Positions 1-7,501 of a stretch of 64,000 nt of DNA are shown one piece after another. The stretch is from contig NZ_LZJW01000033.1 of NCBI RefSeq assembly GCF_001667885.1, forward strand, positions 1 to 64,000. Direction: 5' to 3'. The translations under genes were made by a program, and so were the position numbers. The stretch comes from Mycobacterium scrofulaceum. Lineage in GTDB: Bacteria; Actinomycetota; Actinomycetes; Mycobacteriales; Mycobacteriaceae. The notes beneath the pieces are model-generated. The model searched no databases and was not told the origin of the DNA. It worked only from the letters and a program-made list of their open reading frames with translations. Every line of letters begins with the position of its first letter. The first letter of the stretch is position 1.

Positions 1-77
1 CCGGTCGACACCGAGCGCGCGTTGACCGCGCCGTTGGTGGCCGCGGCGGCCGACCTCGTCGGCACGGCGAGCGCCGC
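1..77. repeat. Left arm of 77-bp perfect inverted repeat
   Basis: Positions 1-77 are the exact reverse complement of 265-341, with a 187-bp spacer at 78-264. Identity breaks at position 78/264, so that end is a sharp junction. The left arm may continue beyond the window. The arm is coding sequence for the same stretch of acyl-CoA dehydrogenase on both strands, so this is a fold-back duplication rather than an insertion-sequence terminus. Confidence 0.95.
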
Positions 78-264
78 CTTGAACCGGGCCGTCGAACACG
101 CGAAGACGCGCCGCCAGTTCGGCACGCCGATCGGCGCGTTCCAGGGCATCAAGCACGCGCTGGCCGACAACTACGTCGGATTGGAGCGCGCCCGCAGTCT
201 CACCTACGCCGCGGCCGCCCGGCTGGACGACCCGACCACGACGCCCGCGGAGGCGTGGACCACC
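1..264 (+). pseudogene. Acyl-CoA dehydrogenase fragment (middle/C-terminal part), inverted copy
   Basis: The frame is open from the window edge and reads PVDTERALTAPLVAAAADL, then a typical acyl-CoA dehydrogenase C-terminal helical segment with RAVEHAKTRRQFG, PIGAFQGIKHALAD and ERARSLTYAAAARL. These match the family signature around the conserved QFG and the helix that follows. After position 264 the frame runs into antisense DNA and loses all family resemblance, so the C-terminal third is missing. Positions 1-77 are an exact reverse complement of 265-341, which lie in the minus-strand copy of the same gene. The two pieces are one gene folded back on itself. Whether this exists in the chromosome or is an assembly artefact cannot be decided here. 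Confidence 0.7.
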
Positions 265-947
265 GCGGCGCTCGCCGTGCCGACGAGGTCGGCCGCCGCG
301 GCCACCAACGGCGCGGTCAACGCGCGCTCGGTGTCGACCGGTGCGGTGACCAACGGCTCGGCGTCGACCTCGACGTCGGCCAGCGGCTGCGCGGGGTCGG
401 TCGACTCACCGGGGATGACGGATACCCCGTCGGCGCAGCGCACGACCGCCACCACCGTGCGATCGGGGGCGGTGTCGGCCCGCGCCAGCGTGACGAGCAG
501 CTCGGCGCGGGACAGGTTGGGCACCGCCACCGCCCGTCCGCGCAAGCGCCCGGCGCGCAGCGTCATCGGCGCCCCCGGTAGCCGAGATCCCTTGGTGTGC
601 ACGGCCAGCGTGGCGACCACACCGCCGGCGATGTCGTCGAGAACCGCGTCGAGGCCCGCGCCCCGCAACGCGCCGGCGGCCAGGCCGACGCTGCTCAACA
701 GCGGGATCGGCGCGATGGCGGCACCGCATTCCTCGAGCACCACCGCGAGCTCAACCGGTCCGTAGTCGCCGGCCCCGGGGGCGGCCAGTTCCGTCCACCC
801 GAGGTCGACGACCGTCTTCCACAGCGTGCGCCACCGCTCCGGATCCGTCATCGCCTGCCGGGCGGAGTCGGGCGGGCTCTCGGTACGCAGGATGTCGCGC
901 ACGGTCTCGCGCAGCGACAGCTGCTCCGCGTTCAGTCCAACATCCAT
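204..947 (-). pseudogene. Acyl-CoA dehydrogenase, N-terminal two thirds, 3' end replaced by fold-back
   Basis: The ATG at 947 opens a protein starting MDVGLNAEQLSLRETVRDIL, a standard acyl-CoA dehydrogenase N-terminus. The all-alpha domain continues with DLGWTELAAPGAGDYGPVELAVVLEECGAA and the beta domain with VDTERALTAPL. It follows the family to about residue 227 (position 265). It then reads 20 unrelated residues of antisense DNA to a stop at 204. The missing catalytic C-terminal helices are found on the opposite strand at 78-264. It is divergent from the F420-type oxidoreductase gene across an AT-rich spacer, so the two may share a control region. The likely role before breakage was alpha,beta-dehydrogenation of an acyl-CoA from this catabolic cluster. 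As read here the product would be non-functional. Confidence 0.8.
265..341. repeat. Right arm of 77-bp perfect inverted repeat
   Basis: Reverse complement of positions 1-77 without mismatch. It lies inside the minus-strand acyl-CoA dehydrogenase reading frame. Position 265 is the point where that gene stops following its family. Confidence 0.95.
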
Positions 948-954
948 AAGACCC

Positions 955-980
955 CTAACATAATAAAAATAGTAAACTAG
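955..980. promoter_or_regulatory. AT-rich putative operator, site A of four
   Basis: The short spacer between the divergent dehydrogenase and oxidoreductase genes holds an AT-rich block containing CTAACATAATAA and AAATAGTAAACTAG, in otherwise very GC-rich DNA. Similar blocks (CTWAMATAG followed by TAA) occur in three more divergent spacers of this cluster, at 3437-3471, 7402-7420 and 13371-13388. I infer a shared operator, possibly for the GntR protein encoded at 2586-3407. Confidence 0.5.
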
Positions 981-1026
981 CGGCCCGGTCCGCAATCGCA
1001 CGGGAATAGACGTTTGAGGTGGGCGC

Positions 1027-1893
1027 ATGGTCGAGTGGTATTTGTTCCTGCCGCAGGTGCGGATGTCGGCGGCCGACATCGTCGAGCGGGCCCGCCACGC
1101 GGAGGGGAGCGGCTTTGACGGCATGGCGTTCATCGACCATCTCGAGGCGCCGGGGCTGCCCGACGAAAGCATCTGGGAGGCAATGGGCATTGCCGGCTGG
1201 GTGGCGGCCAGGACGGAGCGGCTGCGGATTGGTCACCTGGTGTTGTGCGACGCGTTTCGCCACCCGGCCGTGCTTGCCAAACAGGCCGTCACTTTGTCGG
1301 ACGCATCCGAGGGCCGGTTCGATCTGGGGCTGGGCGCCGGCTCCTGGCCCACGGAGTTCACCAGATTCGCTGTGGGTCAGCAGGATCCGAAGGCCAGGGT
1401 CGCACAGCTCGGGCGCCATCTGGAACTGATCCGGGAATACTGGGGCGATGGGGCGGGGGATACCGTGCAGTCCCCGCGGCGGACCTATCCGATACCGCTG
1501 GTTTTGGGCGGAACGGGACCGCGGATGATGGAACTCGTTCGCAGGCATGCGGATTGGTGGAATGTGCCGGCAAACCACCTCGACCGACTGCCCAAGCTGG
1601 CCCCCGAAGCCGGGTCCGCCCGGGTGTCGATCCAGCAGATGGTGGGATTCGCCCGGGCCGGCAGCGATCCGCAGGCCGTCCGTGAGGTGAGCACTCGCCG
1701 ATTCGGCAACCTGGGCTCGGGCCTGGTCTGCGGCGACGCCGACGAGCTGGTCGGCCACTTCGGCGGCCTGGCCGCCCAGGGGGTCGAGCGGTTCTACGTG
1801 TGGTTCGCCGACTTCGCCAAGCCCGACTCCCTGCACGAGTTCGGCGAATCGGTGATCAAGGCTTTCCCTGGCGGCGCCGCCGCGCCTCGGTAG
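1027..1893 (+). CDS. LLM-class (luciferase-like) F420-dependent oxidoreductase
   Basis: A 288-residue protein with the TIM-barrel pattern of luciferase-like monooxygenases. It has an N-terminal beta strand followed by an acidic helix (AADIVERARHAEGSGFDGMAFIDHL), then ARTERLRIGHLVLCDAFRHPAVLAKQAVTLS, the SEGRFDLGLGAGSWPTEF segment typical of the F420 subgroup, and a C-terminal LVLGGTGPRMMELVRRHADWWN block. In mycobacteria such proteins usually use reduced F420 rather than FMNH2. The cofactor is inferred from family membership. The ATG at 1027 has GAGGTGGGC upstream. The 3' end overlaps the convergent SDR gene by 38 bp. It may carry out an oxidation or reduction step on the cluster's substrate, which cannot be named. 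Confidence 0.85.
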   Translation: MVEWYLFLPQVRMSAADIVERARHAEGSGFDGMAFIDHLEAPGLPDESIWEAMGIAGWVAARTERLRIGHLVLCDAFRHPAVLAKQAVTLSDASEGRFDLGLGAGSWPTEFTRFAVGQQDPKARVAQLGRHLELIREYWGDGAGDTVQSPRRTYPIPLVLGGTGPRMMELVRRHADWWNVPANHLDRLPKLAPEAGSARVSIQQMVGFARAGSDPQAVREVSTRRFGNLGSGLVCGDADELVGHFGGLAAQGVERFYVWFADFAKPDSLHEFGESVIKAFPGGAAAPR

Positions 1894-2575
1894 GAACGAC
1901 CGGCGGCCGGGCGAACGGCCCGCGCTGCACCGCGCTGAGCCGGACCTCCGGCAGGTCGACGGACGGGTCGACGGTGTCCAGCCACGCGACCGTGTCCGCG
2001 ACATCGGACACGCGAATCGCGTACATCTCGAAGGGGACGTCCTGCAGCATCTCGGTTTCCACCGGGCCCGGCGTCACGATGTGCACGGCGATGCCGTCGC
2101 GGTCGACCTCCAGCGCCAGGGCGCGGGCGAACGCGTTCATGCCGGCCTTCGATGCCGAGTAGGCGGTGCGGGCCATCATCGGTTCGTGCGCCGCCGACGA
2201 CGAGATGAACACGAACCGCGAACCCGCGCGCATCCTTGGCAACGCGGCGGAGGTGACCACGAAGCACGAGTCGAGGTTGGCCGAGATGATGGTCCGCCAC
2301 TGCTCGAATGTCTGCTTGCGCGCGTACGTTCCGCCCAGCGTGCCCGCCGCGTGGACGACCAGGTCGACGCTCTCCAAAAAGCCTGTGGCCGCAGCGAATC
2401 CGTCAGGATCCGAGGCGTCGGCCACCACGTGACGCGCGCCGATCTCCTCGGCGGCGGCGCGCAACGGAGCCTCTCGACGCGCCGCCAGCACCACGTCGTA
2501 ACCCAGCTCGACCAACTTGCGTGCGCACGCTTTGCCGATCCCGCCGCTGCCGCCGGTGACCAATGCGGTTCTCAA
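1856..2575 (-). CDS. Short-chain dehydrogenase/reductase
   Basis: About 239 residues of a classical SDR. The dinucleotide-binding TGGSGGIG motif is at the N-terminus, and an aspartate-rich HVVADASDPDGF segment is followed by HAAGTLGG in place of the usual NAG. The active site is SSSAAHEP..AYSASKAG, so the Ser, Tyr and Lys of the catalytic triad are present. I place the start at the TTG at 2575 because the Rossmann strand begins immediately (LRTALVTGG); upstream in-frame sequence overlaps the GntR gene and has no SDR character. The 10-bp gap to the GntR gene suggests one operon. It probably oxidises or reduces a hydroxyl or keto group in the pathway. Confidence 0.88.
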   Translation of the reverse strand: MRTALVTGGSGGIGKACARKLVELGYDVVLAARREAPLRAAAEEIGARHVVADASDPDGFAAATGFLESVDLVVHAAGTLGGTYARKQTFEQWRTIISANLDSCFVVTSAALPRMRAGSRFVFISSSAAHEPMMARTAYSASKAGMNAFARALALEVDRDGIAVHIVTPGPVETEMLQDVPFEMYAIRVSDVADTVAWLDTVDPSVDLPEVRLSAVQRGPFARPPVVPTEARRRRQGKP

Positions 2576-2585
2576 GGGGCGCCTC

Positions 2586-3407
2586 TTAGGGTTGCCGGAA
2601 ATCCCGCGTCCGCGACAAAGCCTGCGGTGAGAGCGCGTGGATGAGTTGACCGTGCCGTTCGGAGAGCACGTACGTCTGCGTGTCGGCGAGATGGCGACCC
2701 GCGATGCGGCGCGCCCGGTCGACATCACCTTCCGCGATGGTCTCGGTCAGCTTGACATGCGTGCCGAGGACGGCGCGGCGTTGGGCCAGCGAGGGGTAGG
2801 TGCCCCGCGCCGCGCTTTCGTCCGCCCATTGTTGTTCGTGGCTGGTCCACAGCGTCTCCAAGCTGCCGACCACCGCGATGATGGTGTGGTTTCCGCAGCC
2901 GCGCACCACGAGATCGTGGAATTCCCGGCCGATTTCGGTGAAGAGCGCGCCGTCCTCGATGTTCTCGGCCATGGCGTCGTTCACCCGGTTGAGTTCCGGG
3001 ACCAACGTATCCGCGCGGTCCGGCCGCCGGGCGGCCAGCGCGGCGCACGCGGGCTCGAGTTCCTGCAACGCCATTCCGAGGTCGGCAACCGCGACCGACT
3101 CGCTCTGCAGCAAGAGTCCGAGCATGTATGCGGCGCTGGTTTTGGCCGGCGCGTGCACGACCGCGCCGCCGCGGTTGCCCCGCCGGACCGACACCAGACC
3201 CTCGGTCTCGAGAATGCGCAACGCTTCGCGCAGCGAAACCAAACTCACATTGAACTGCTCGACCAATACCTCTTGCCGCGGCAACAGGTCGCCGTCCGCC
3301 AGGTCGCCGTTGATGATCTGACGGCGCAACTCGTCGGCTACGATCTCAGCGATCCGCGGCGCCGACAATCGGCGACGGGCGTCGCGCCCAATTCCCAAGT
3401 CGGTCAT
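2586..3407 (-). CDS. GntR-family (FadR/FCD subgroup) transcriptional regulator
   Basis: 273 residues from the ATG at 3407; an in-frame TTG at 3428 would add seven. The N-terminal winged helix-turn-helix includes ELRRQIINGDLADGDLLP, VLVEQFNVSLVSLREALRILETEGLV and VRRGNRGGAVV, the standard GntR recognition region. The C-terminal FCD domain carries the metal/ligand motifs EIGREFHDLVVRGCGN and GTHVKLTETIAEGDVDRA. Members usually repress catabolic genes until an acid or acyl-CoA ligand binds. It is divergent from the CaiB fusion gene and followed closely by the SDR. It is the best candidate to bind the AT-rich motif shared by four divergent spacers of this cluster. Confidence 0.9.
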   Translation of the reverse strand: MTDLGIGRDARRRLSAPRIAEIVADELRRQIINGDLADGDLLPRQEVLVEQFNVSLVSLREALRILETEGLVSVRRGNRGGAVVHAPAKTSAAYMLGLLLQSESVAVADLGMALQELEPACAALAARRPDRADTLVPELNRVNDAMAENIEDGALFTEIGREFHDLVVRGCGNHTIIAVVGSLETLWTSHEQQWADESAARGTYPSLAQRRAVLGTHVKLTETIAEGDVDRARRIAGRHLADTQTYVLSERHGQLIHALSPQALSRTRDFRQP

Positions 3408-3436
3408 CCGATCCTCGAAACCAATCAACTCGCTGG

Positions 3437-3471
3437 CTTAGCTATTTTAGCAGTAATGGTATAAATAGCTT
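3437..3471. promoter_or_regulatory. AT-rich putative operator, site C of four
   Basis: The spacer between the GntR gene and the CaiB fusion gene contains CTTAGCTATTTTAG (3437-3450), whose reverse complement CTAAAATAGCTAAG matches sites A, B and D. A second half-site, ATAAATAGCT, follows at 3461-3470. The position is right for GntR autoregulation together with control of the divergent operon. Confidence 0.55.
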
Positions 3472-3506
3472 CTTCGATCGCGTGTCGATCGGGAGGGCGG
3501 GTGTAA

Positions 3507-5891
3507 GTGAGCGAGCGGTCCGACAGCCGGCCCACACCGCTGCACGACCTGCGTGTCGTCGAGATCAGCGACCGGATCGCCGGCAGCTACTGCGGGAAGC
3601 TGCTGGCGGACGCCGGCGCGCAGGTGCGCAAAATCGAACCGCCGCAAGGGGATTGGCTGCGCAACTATTCGGCGACGCGATCGCCGGTGCCGGACGGGAA
3701 GAGTTCGCCGTTTTTCGCCTTCCTCAACGCCGGCAAGCGCAGCCTGACCTGCCGGCCCGGCTCCGCGCGGTTTTCCGCGGAACTGGCCGCCGCGGACGTG
3801 GTGGTGATCACGGCCGGGCGCGAGCGGGCCGCAGCGCTGGGCGTCGACCCGCAGCTCCTGCTGGCCGCCGCGCCTGCTGCCGTCATCGTCACGATCTCCG
3901 ACTTCGGCTGGACCGGACCGTACGCCCGGCGGGCCGCCAGCGAATTCACCCTTCAGGCGTGGGCGGGCTCGCCCGGCTTCCGCGGTGACCCCGCCGGGCC
4001 GCCGATCTCGATCGGCGGCGACCTGGGGGAGTATATGGGCGGCGTGTATGCCGCATTCGGCGTGCTCGCCGTGCGCCGCCGCGTCGAACGCGGCGGACCC
4101 GGCGAGCACCTCGATCTGTCCATGCTCGAGGCGTTGACCGCGATGCAGAGCAGCGAATGGCTGCATTCTCAGCTGCTGCGCGTGCCGCCGGTCCGCCGCA
4201 CGCTCGAAGTCCCGTCGATCGAGCCCGCCAAGGACGGCTATGTCGGGATCACCATGGTCACCGGCCAGCAATGGCTCGACTTCCTCGCGATGGTCGAATG
4301 CCCGCAGCTCGAGGAGATCGAACAGCTCCGCTTCCAGATCGGCCGGTGGGCCTACCGCGACCTGATCCGCGAACAGATCGGCCCCTGGCTGGCCGAACGG
4401 ACCGTCGAGGAGATCGTCGAGCTCGGTCAACTGTTCCGGTTGCCCGTCGCGGCGCTGGGCAACGGCTCCACCATCCGGGAAATGGAGTACGTGAAGCAGC
4501 GCGGGGCCTTCGTCCGCAACCCCGCCGGTTTTCACCAGCCCCGGGCGCCGTGGCTGATGTCGGAGTGCGCGCCCGCCCTGCCGCGCGGCACCCCCGCCCT
4601 GGGTGAGGCCGATGATGAAACTCCGTGGCTCCCAAGGGAAATCGCTTCGCCTTCGCCGGCGACCGAACTGCCCCTGGCCGCGGTGCGCGTCGTCGACCTG
4701 ACCGCGTTCTGGGCCGGTCCCGCGGCCACCCACCTACTGGCCGCGTTCGGCGCCGACGTCGTCAAGGTGGAATCGATACAGCGGCCCGACGGCATTCGCT
4801 ACTCCGGCGGCATGCGCACCGACGTCGACGACTGGTGGGAGTACGGCTGGGTGTTCCACGCCATGAACACCAACAAGCGTTCGGTGACCCTGGATTTGGG
4901 GTCCGAGGACGGGCGGCGGCTGTTCACCGAGTTGGCCGCCGGCGCCGACGTGGTGATCGAGAACTTCTCGCCTCGGGTGATGGAACAGTTCGGCCTGACC
5001 GCCGAGGCGCTGCTGGACGTCAACCCCAAGCTCGTGGTCGCCAGGATGCCCGCCTTCGGGCTGGACGGGCCGTGGCGGGACCGGGTGGGATTCGCCCCCA
5101 CGATGGAACAGATCGCCGGCCTGGCCTGGGTAACCGGATTGCCCGACACCCCGCCGGTCACTCCGCGCGGGGCGTGCGACCCGCTGGCGGGGGTGCACGC
5201 CGCCTTCGCCGTGCTGGCCGCGCTGAACTTCGCCGACCGCACCGGATCGGGCCAGCTCGTCGAGCTGCCGATGCTCGAGACGGTGCTGAACGCCACCGCG
5301 ATACAGGCGATCGAATCCGAGGTCTTCGGCACGACGCTGACCCGGCGGGGCAACCGCGGTTTCGGCGACGCGATCCAGAACATCTACCGCTGCGCCGGCG
5401 AAGACGACTGGATCGCGGTCACCGTGCGCGACGACCGGGAGTGGGATGCTCTGGTCGAGGTGCTGGATCGACCGGCCTGGTGTGTCGAGGAGCTGTCCAC
5501 CGTCGCCGGGCGGCTCCAGCGGGCCGACGACATCGATCGCCGGCTGGCGGCGTGGTTCGCCCGGCAACCGCTTCACCCGACGGTCGAGCGATTGGCCGTC
5601 GCGGGCATACCCGCCGCCCCGGTGGTGTCGCCCTCGCTGGTCACCGACAATCCCCAACTGCGCCATCGGGGCTTCCTGGAAACCCTGCACCACGCCAGCA
5701 CCGGTGCGGGCCTCTATCCCTGCCCACCGTTCGCGCGGCTCGGCGGCCAGGACAAGTGGCTGCTGCGGCCGCCACCGCGATTGGGCGAGCACAATGAGGA
5801 GATACTGCGCGATCGGTGCGGGCTGACCGGCGAAGAACTGACACGCCTCGCGAGCAGCGGGGTGATCGGGACCCGACCCAAGGGCCTCTAG
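3507..5891 (+). CDS. Fused tandem CaiB/BaiF (family III) CoA-transferase
   Basis: The 794-residue product is about twice the usual 400 residues of a family III CoA-transferase and contains two homologous halves. The first starts at LHDLRVVEISDRIAGSYCGKLLADAGAQV and the second near residue 390 at LAAVRVVDLTAFWAGPAATHLLAAFGADVVKVES. The family's catalytic aspartate is present in the second half (D558 in CDPLAGVHAAF). The first half has glutamate at the matching place (E175 in GEYMGGVYAAF), which may leave it weak or structural. The start is the GTG at 3507 behind GGGAGGGCGG. It probably moves CoA between acids of the pathway. The ferredoxin gene follows after 18 bp, suggesting an operon. Confidence 0.88.
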   Translation: MSERSDSRPTPLHDLRVVEISDRIAGSYCGKLLADAGAQVRKIEPPQGDWLRNYSATRSPVPDGKSSPFFAFLNAGKRSLTCRPGSARFSAELAAADVVVITAGRERAAALGVDPQLLLAAAPAAVIVTISDFGWTGPYARRAASEFTLQAWAGSPGFRGDPAGPPISIGGDLGEYMGGVYAAFGVLAVRRRVERGGPGEHLDLSMLEALTAMQSSEWLHSQLLRVPPVRRTLEVPSIEPAKDGYVGITMVTGQQWLDFLAMVECPQLEEIEQLRFQIGRWAYRDLIREQIGPWLAERTVEEIVELGQLFRLPVAALGNGSTIREMEYVKQRGAFVRNPAGFHQPRAPWLMSECAPALPRGTPALGEADDETPWLPREIASPSPATELPLAAVRVVDLTAFWAGPAATHLLAAFGADVVKVESIQRPDGIRYSGGMRTDVDDWWEYGWVFHAMNTNKRSVTLDLGSEDGRRLFTELAAGADVVIENFSPRVMEQFGLTAEALLDVNPKLVVARMPAFGLDGPWRDRVGFAPTMEQIAGLAWVTGLPDTPPVTPRGACDPLAGVHAAFAVLAALNFADRTGSGQLVELPMLETVLNATAIQAIESEVFGTTLTRRGNRGFGDAIQNIYRCAGEDDWIAVTVRDDREWDALVEVLDRPAWCVEELSTVAGRLQRADDIDRRLAAWFARQPLHPTVERLAVAGIPAAPVVSPSLVTDNPQLRHRGFLETLHHASTGAGLYPCPPFARLGGQDKWLLRPPPRLGEHNEEILRDRCGLTGEELTRLASSGVIGTRPKGL

Positions 5892-5909
5892 AGAAGTGGA
5901 GGGCATCTC

Positions 5910-6101
5910 ATGCGTGTGACGGTTGACGAAAACCTCTGTGAGGCAAACGGTTTCTGCGAATCGCTGGCACCGGAAGTCTTCGAGCTGGGGGACGAGGACG
6001 TGGTGCAGATCGCGGACGGCCCCGTGCCGCCGCGGTTGGAGATCGACGTGCGTGCCGCGGTGGACCAGTGCCCCAAGGCCGCGCTGCGGCTGATCGACTG
6101 A
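5910..6101 (+). CDS. [3Fe-4S] ferredoxin
   Basis: A 63-residue ferredoxin of the single-cluster actinobacterial type that serves P450s. Only three ligand cysteines are present: C10 and C16 (CEANGFC) and C54 in QCPKAA. The middle cysteine of a 4Fe-4S site is replaced, so the cluster should be 3Fe-4S. The ATG at 5910 is preceded by AGTGGAGGGCATCTC, a good ribosome-binding site. It converges with the P450 gene at 6112, only 10 bp away, so the two are on opposite strands but very likely partners in electron transfer. No ferredoxin reductase is encoded nearby. Confidence 0.93.
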   Translation: MRVTVDENLCEANGFCESLAPEVFELGDEDVVQIADGPVPPRLEIDVRAAVDQCPKAALRLID

Positions 6102-6111
6102 CCCGAGCCCC

Positions 6112-7350
6112 CTAGCGCCGGTCGGTCACCGAGATCGGCATCTCGTCGTAGATCGACATGTTCGTCATCAGGTTCGGATAAGCCACCGTGGCCGGCCCGA
6201 TCTCGATGTCGTCGCAGCGCAGCAGCAATTCGTCGAACACCGCGCGGAGTTCCGCGCGCGCGAGCATCGCGCCGAGGCAGTGGTGCGGTCCGCCGCCGCC
6301 GAACGCCACGTGCGGGTTGGGTTGACGGCCGACGTCGAAGCTGAACGGTGAGTCGAAGACCTCATCGTCGCGGTTGGCCGACCGCAGCATCGACACCACG
6401 CGCTCACCCTTGGCGATGTGCTGGCCGTCCATCTCCACATCGACCTTGGCGGTACGCGTCCAGTAGGCCACCGGCGACGCCCAGCGCAACACCTCCTCGA
6501 CCGCGGTCGGCCGCACGCCTTCGTCCGTGCGGTAGCGCTCGGCCTGCTGCGGGTTGGCCAGAAAAGCCTGCAGCCCGATCGCCAGGGCGTTCTTGGTGGT
6601 GTCGCTGCCGGCGAAAGCCAGGACGAAGAAGAAGAATTCGAGTTCGTTGGGGGCCAACCTGAACTCCGCACCGTCGTCGCCGGTGATCACCGCCGACGCG
6701 AGCGTGCTCCAGATGTCGTCGGTGGGATTGCGCCGCTTCTCGGCGGTCAGTTCCATGGCGTAGTCGAAGACCGAGGCAAAAAGCTCGAGTTCCACCTGCC
6801 CGGTCGGGTGCGCTTCCGGCACAAGCGCCTTCAGGATGCGGTCGAAGAGGTCGAAGACGCGGGGTCTGTCCTCCTCCGGGATGCCGATGATGTCGCCGAT
6901 CACCGTCATCGGCAACGCGTCGGCGACGTCCTCGATCCAGTCTCCGCCGCCCGCGGCGAGCAGGTCGTCGATCATCCGCGCCGCACGCGCGCGGATGCCG
7001 GCCTCCAGCTTGGCGATCGCTCGCGGATTGAACGCGTTGGAAATGAGCTTGCGACGCTTGTTCAGGTCCGGGGGATCCAGCGTGATGATCGTCGGCGACG
7101 ACGAGAACATGGCGACGGGCTGAATGAGCGGCCCGTCGGCCGCAGTGAACGAGTCGGTGTCGCGGTGCAGCCGAACGGCGTGCCGGTGTTTGGTCGCCAC
7201 CCAGAAATCCCGGTGCACCGTCTTGGCGACGCCGGGCGTCAGTTCGTGTCGGAACAACGGCCGGCTGCGGCGCAACTCCGCGAACACGTCGTCCGGAAAG
7301 CCGTTGCGCCACAGCGCGAAGTCGGAAAGGTCTACTGCCGCAGCCGTCAT
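6112..7350 (-). CDS. Cytochrome P450
   Basis: A 412-residue soluble bacterial P450. Visible motifs are the I-helix oxygen-binding segment FAGSDTTKNA, the K-helix EEVLRW (ExxR), and the heme-ligand loop FGGGGPHHCLG with the cysteine thiolate. The N-terminus has no membrane anchor. I use the ATG at 7350, since the two codons upstream start with TTG. Mycobacterial relatives hydroxylate steroids, fatty acids or terpenoids; no specific CYP number is claimed. It is divergent from the KshA-like Rieske oxygenase across a spacer with the shared AT-rich motif. The 3Fe-4S ferredoxin gene downstream is the obvious redox partner. Confidence 0.95.
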   Translation of the reverse strand: MTAAAVDLSDFALWRNGFPDDVFAELRRSRPLFRHELTPGVAKTVHRDFWVATKHRHAVRLHRDTDSFTAADGPLIQPVAMFSSSPTIITLDPPDLNKRRKLISNAFNPRAIAKLEAGIRARAARMIDDLLAAGGGDWIEDVADALPMTVIGDIIGIPEEDRPRVFDLFDRILKALVPEAHPTGQVELELFASVFDYAMELTAEKRRNPTDDIWSTLASAVITGDDGAEFRLAPNELEFFFFVLAFAGSDTTKNALAIGLQAFLANPQQAERYRTDEGVRPTAVEEVLRWASPVAYWTRTAKVDVEMDGQHIAKGERVVSMLRSANRDDEVFDSPFSFDVGRQPNPHVAFGGGGPHHCLGAMLARAELRAVFDELLLRCDDIEIGPATVAYPNLMTNMSIYDEMPISVTDRR

Positions 7351-7401
7351 CTTCAAACCCCGCTCTGCCGGACGCTTTCGGTGGCGCGTTGACGTTCAAT
7401 G

Positions 7402-7420
7402 CTTAAAATAGTAAAAATAG
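7402..7420. promoter_or_regulatory. AT-rich putative operator, site B of four
   Basis: The P450/Rieske divergent spacer contains CTTAAAATAGTAAAAATAG, closely similar to site A and to the reverse complement of site C. AT content is far above the surrounding sequence. Its role as an operator is inferred from recurrence and position. Confidence 0.55.
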
Positions 7421-7501
7421 ACCTTGTCGTCGAACCGCGGTGAGTGAAGGGCGGCCCAGTTGCGCTCGGCTCGCCTGGGCAGGGCGGGATATGGAGAGCT
7501 C

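Noticed and set aside
78..264. Phase-variable invertible segment between the inverted repeats
   Set aside because: Neither orientation gives a complete dehydrogenase: the alternative reads into antisense arm sequence after AWTTAALA. No recombinase gene is nearby. A fold-back duplication explains the data better.
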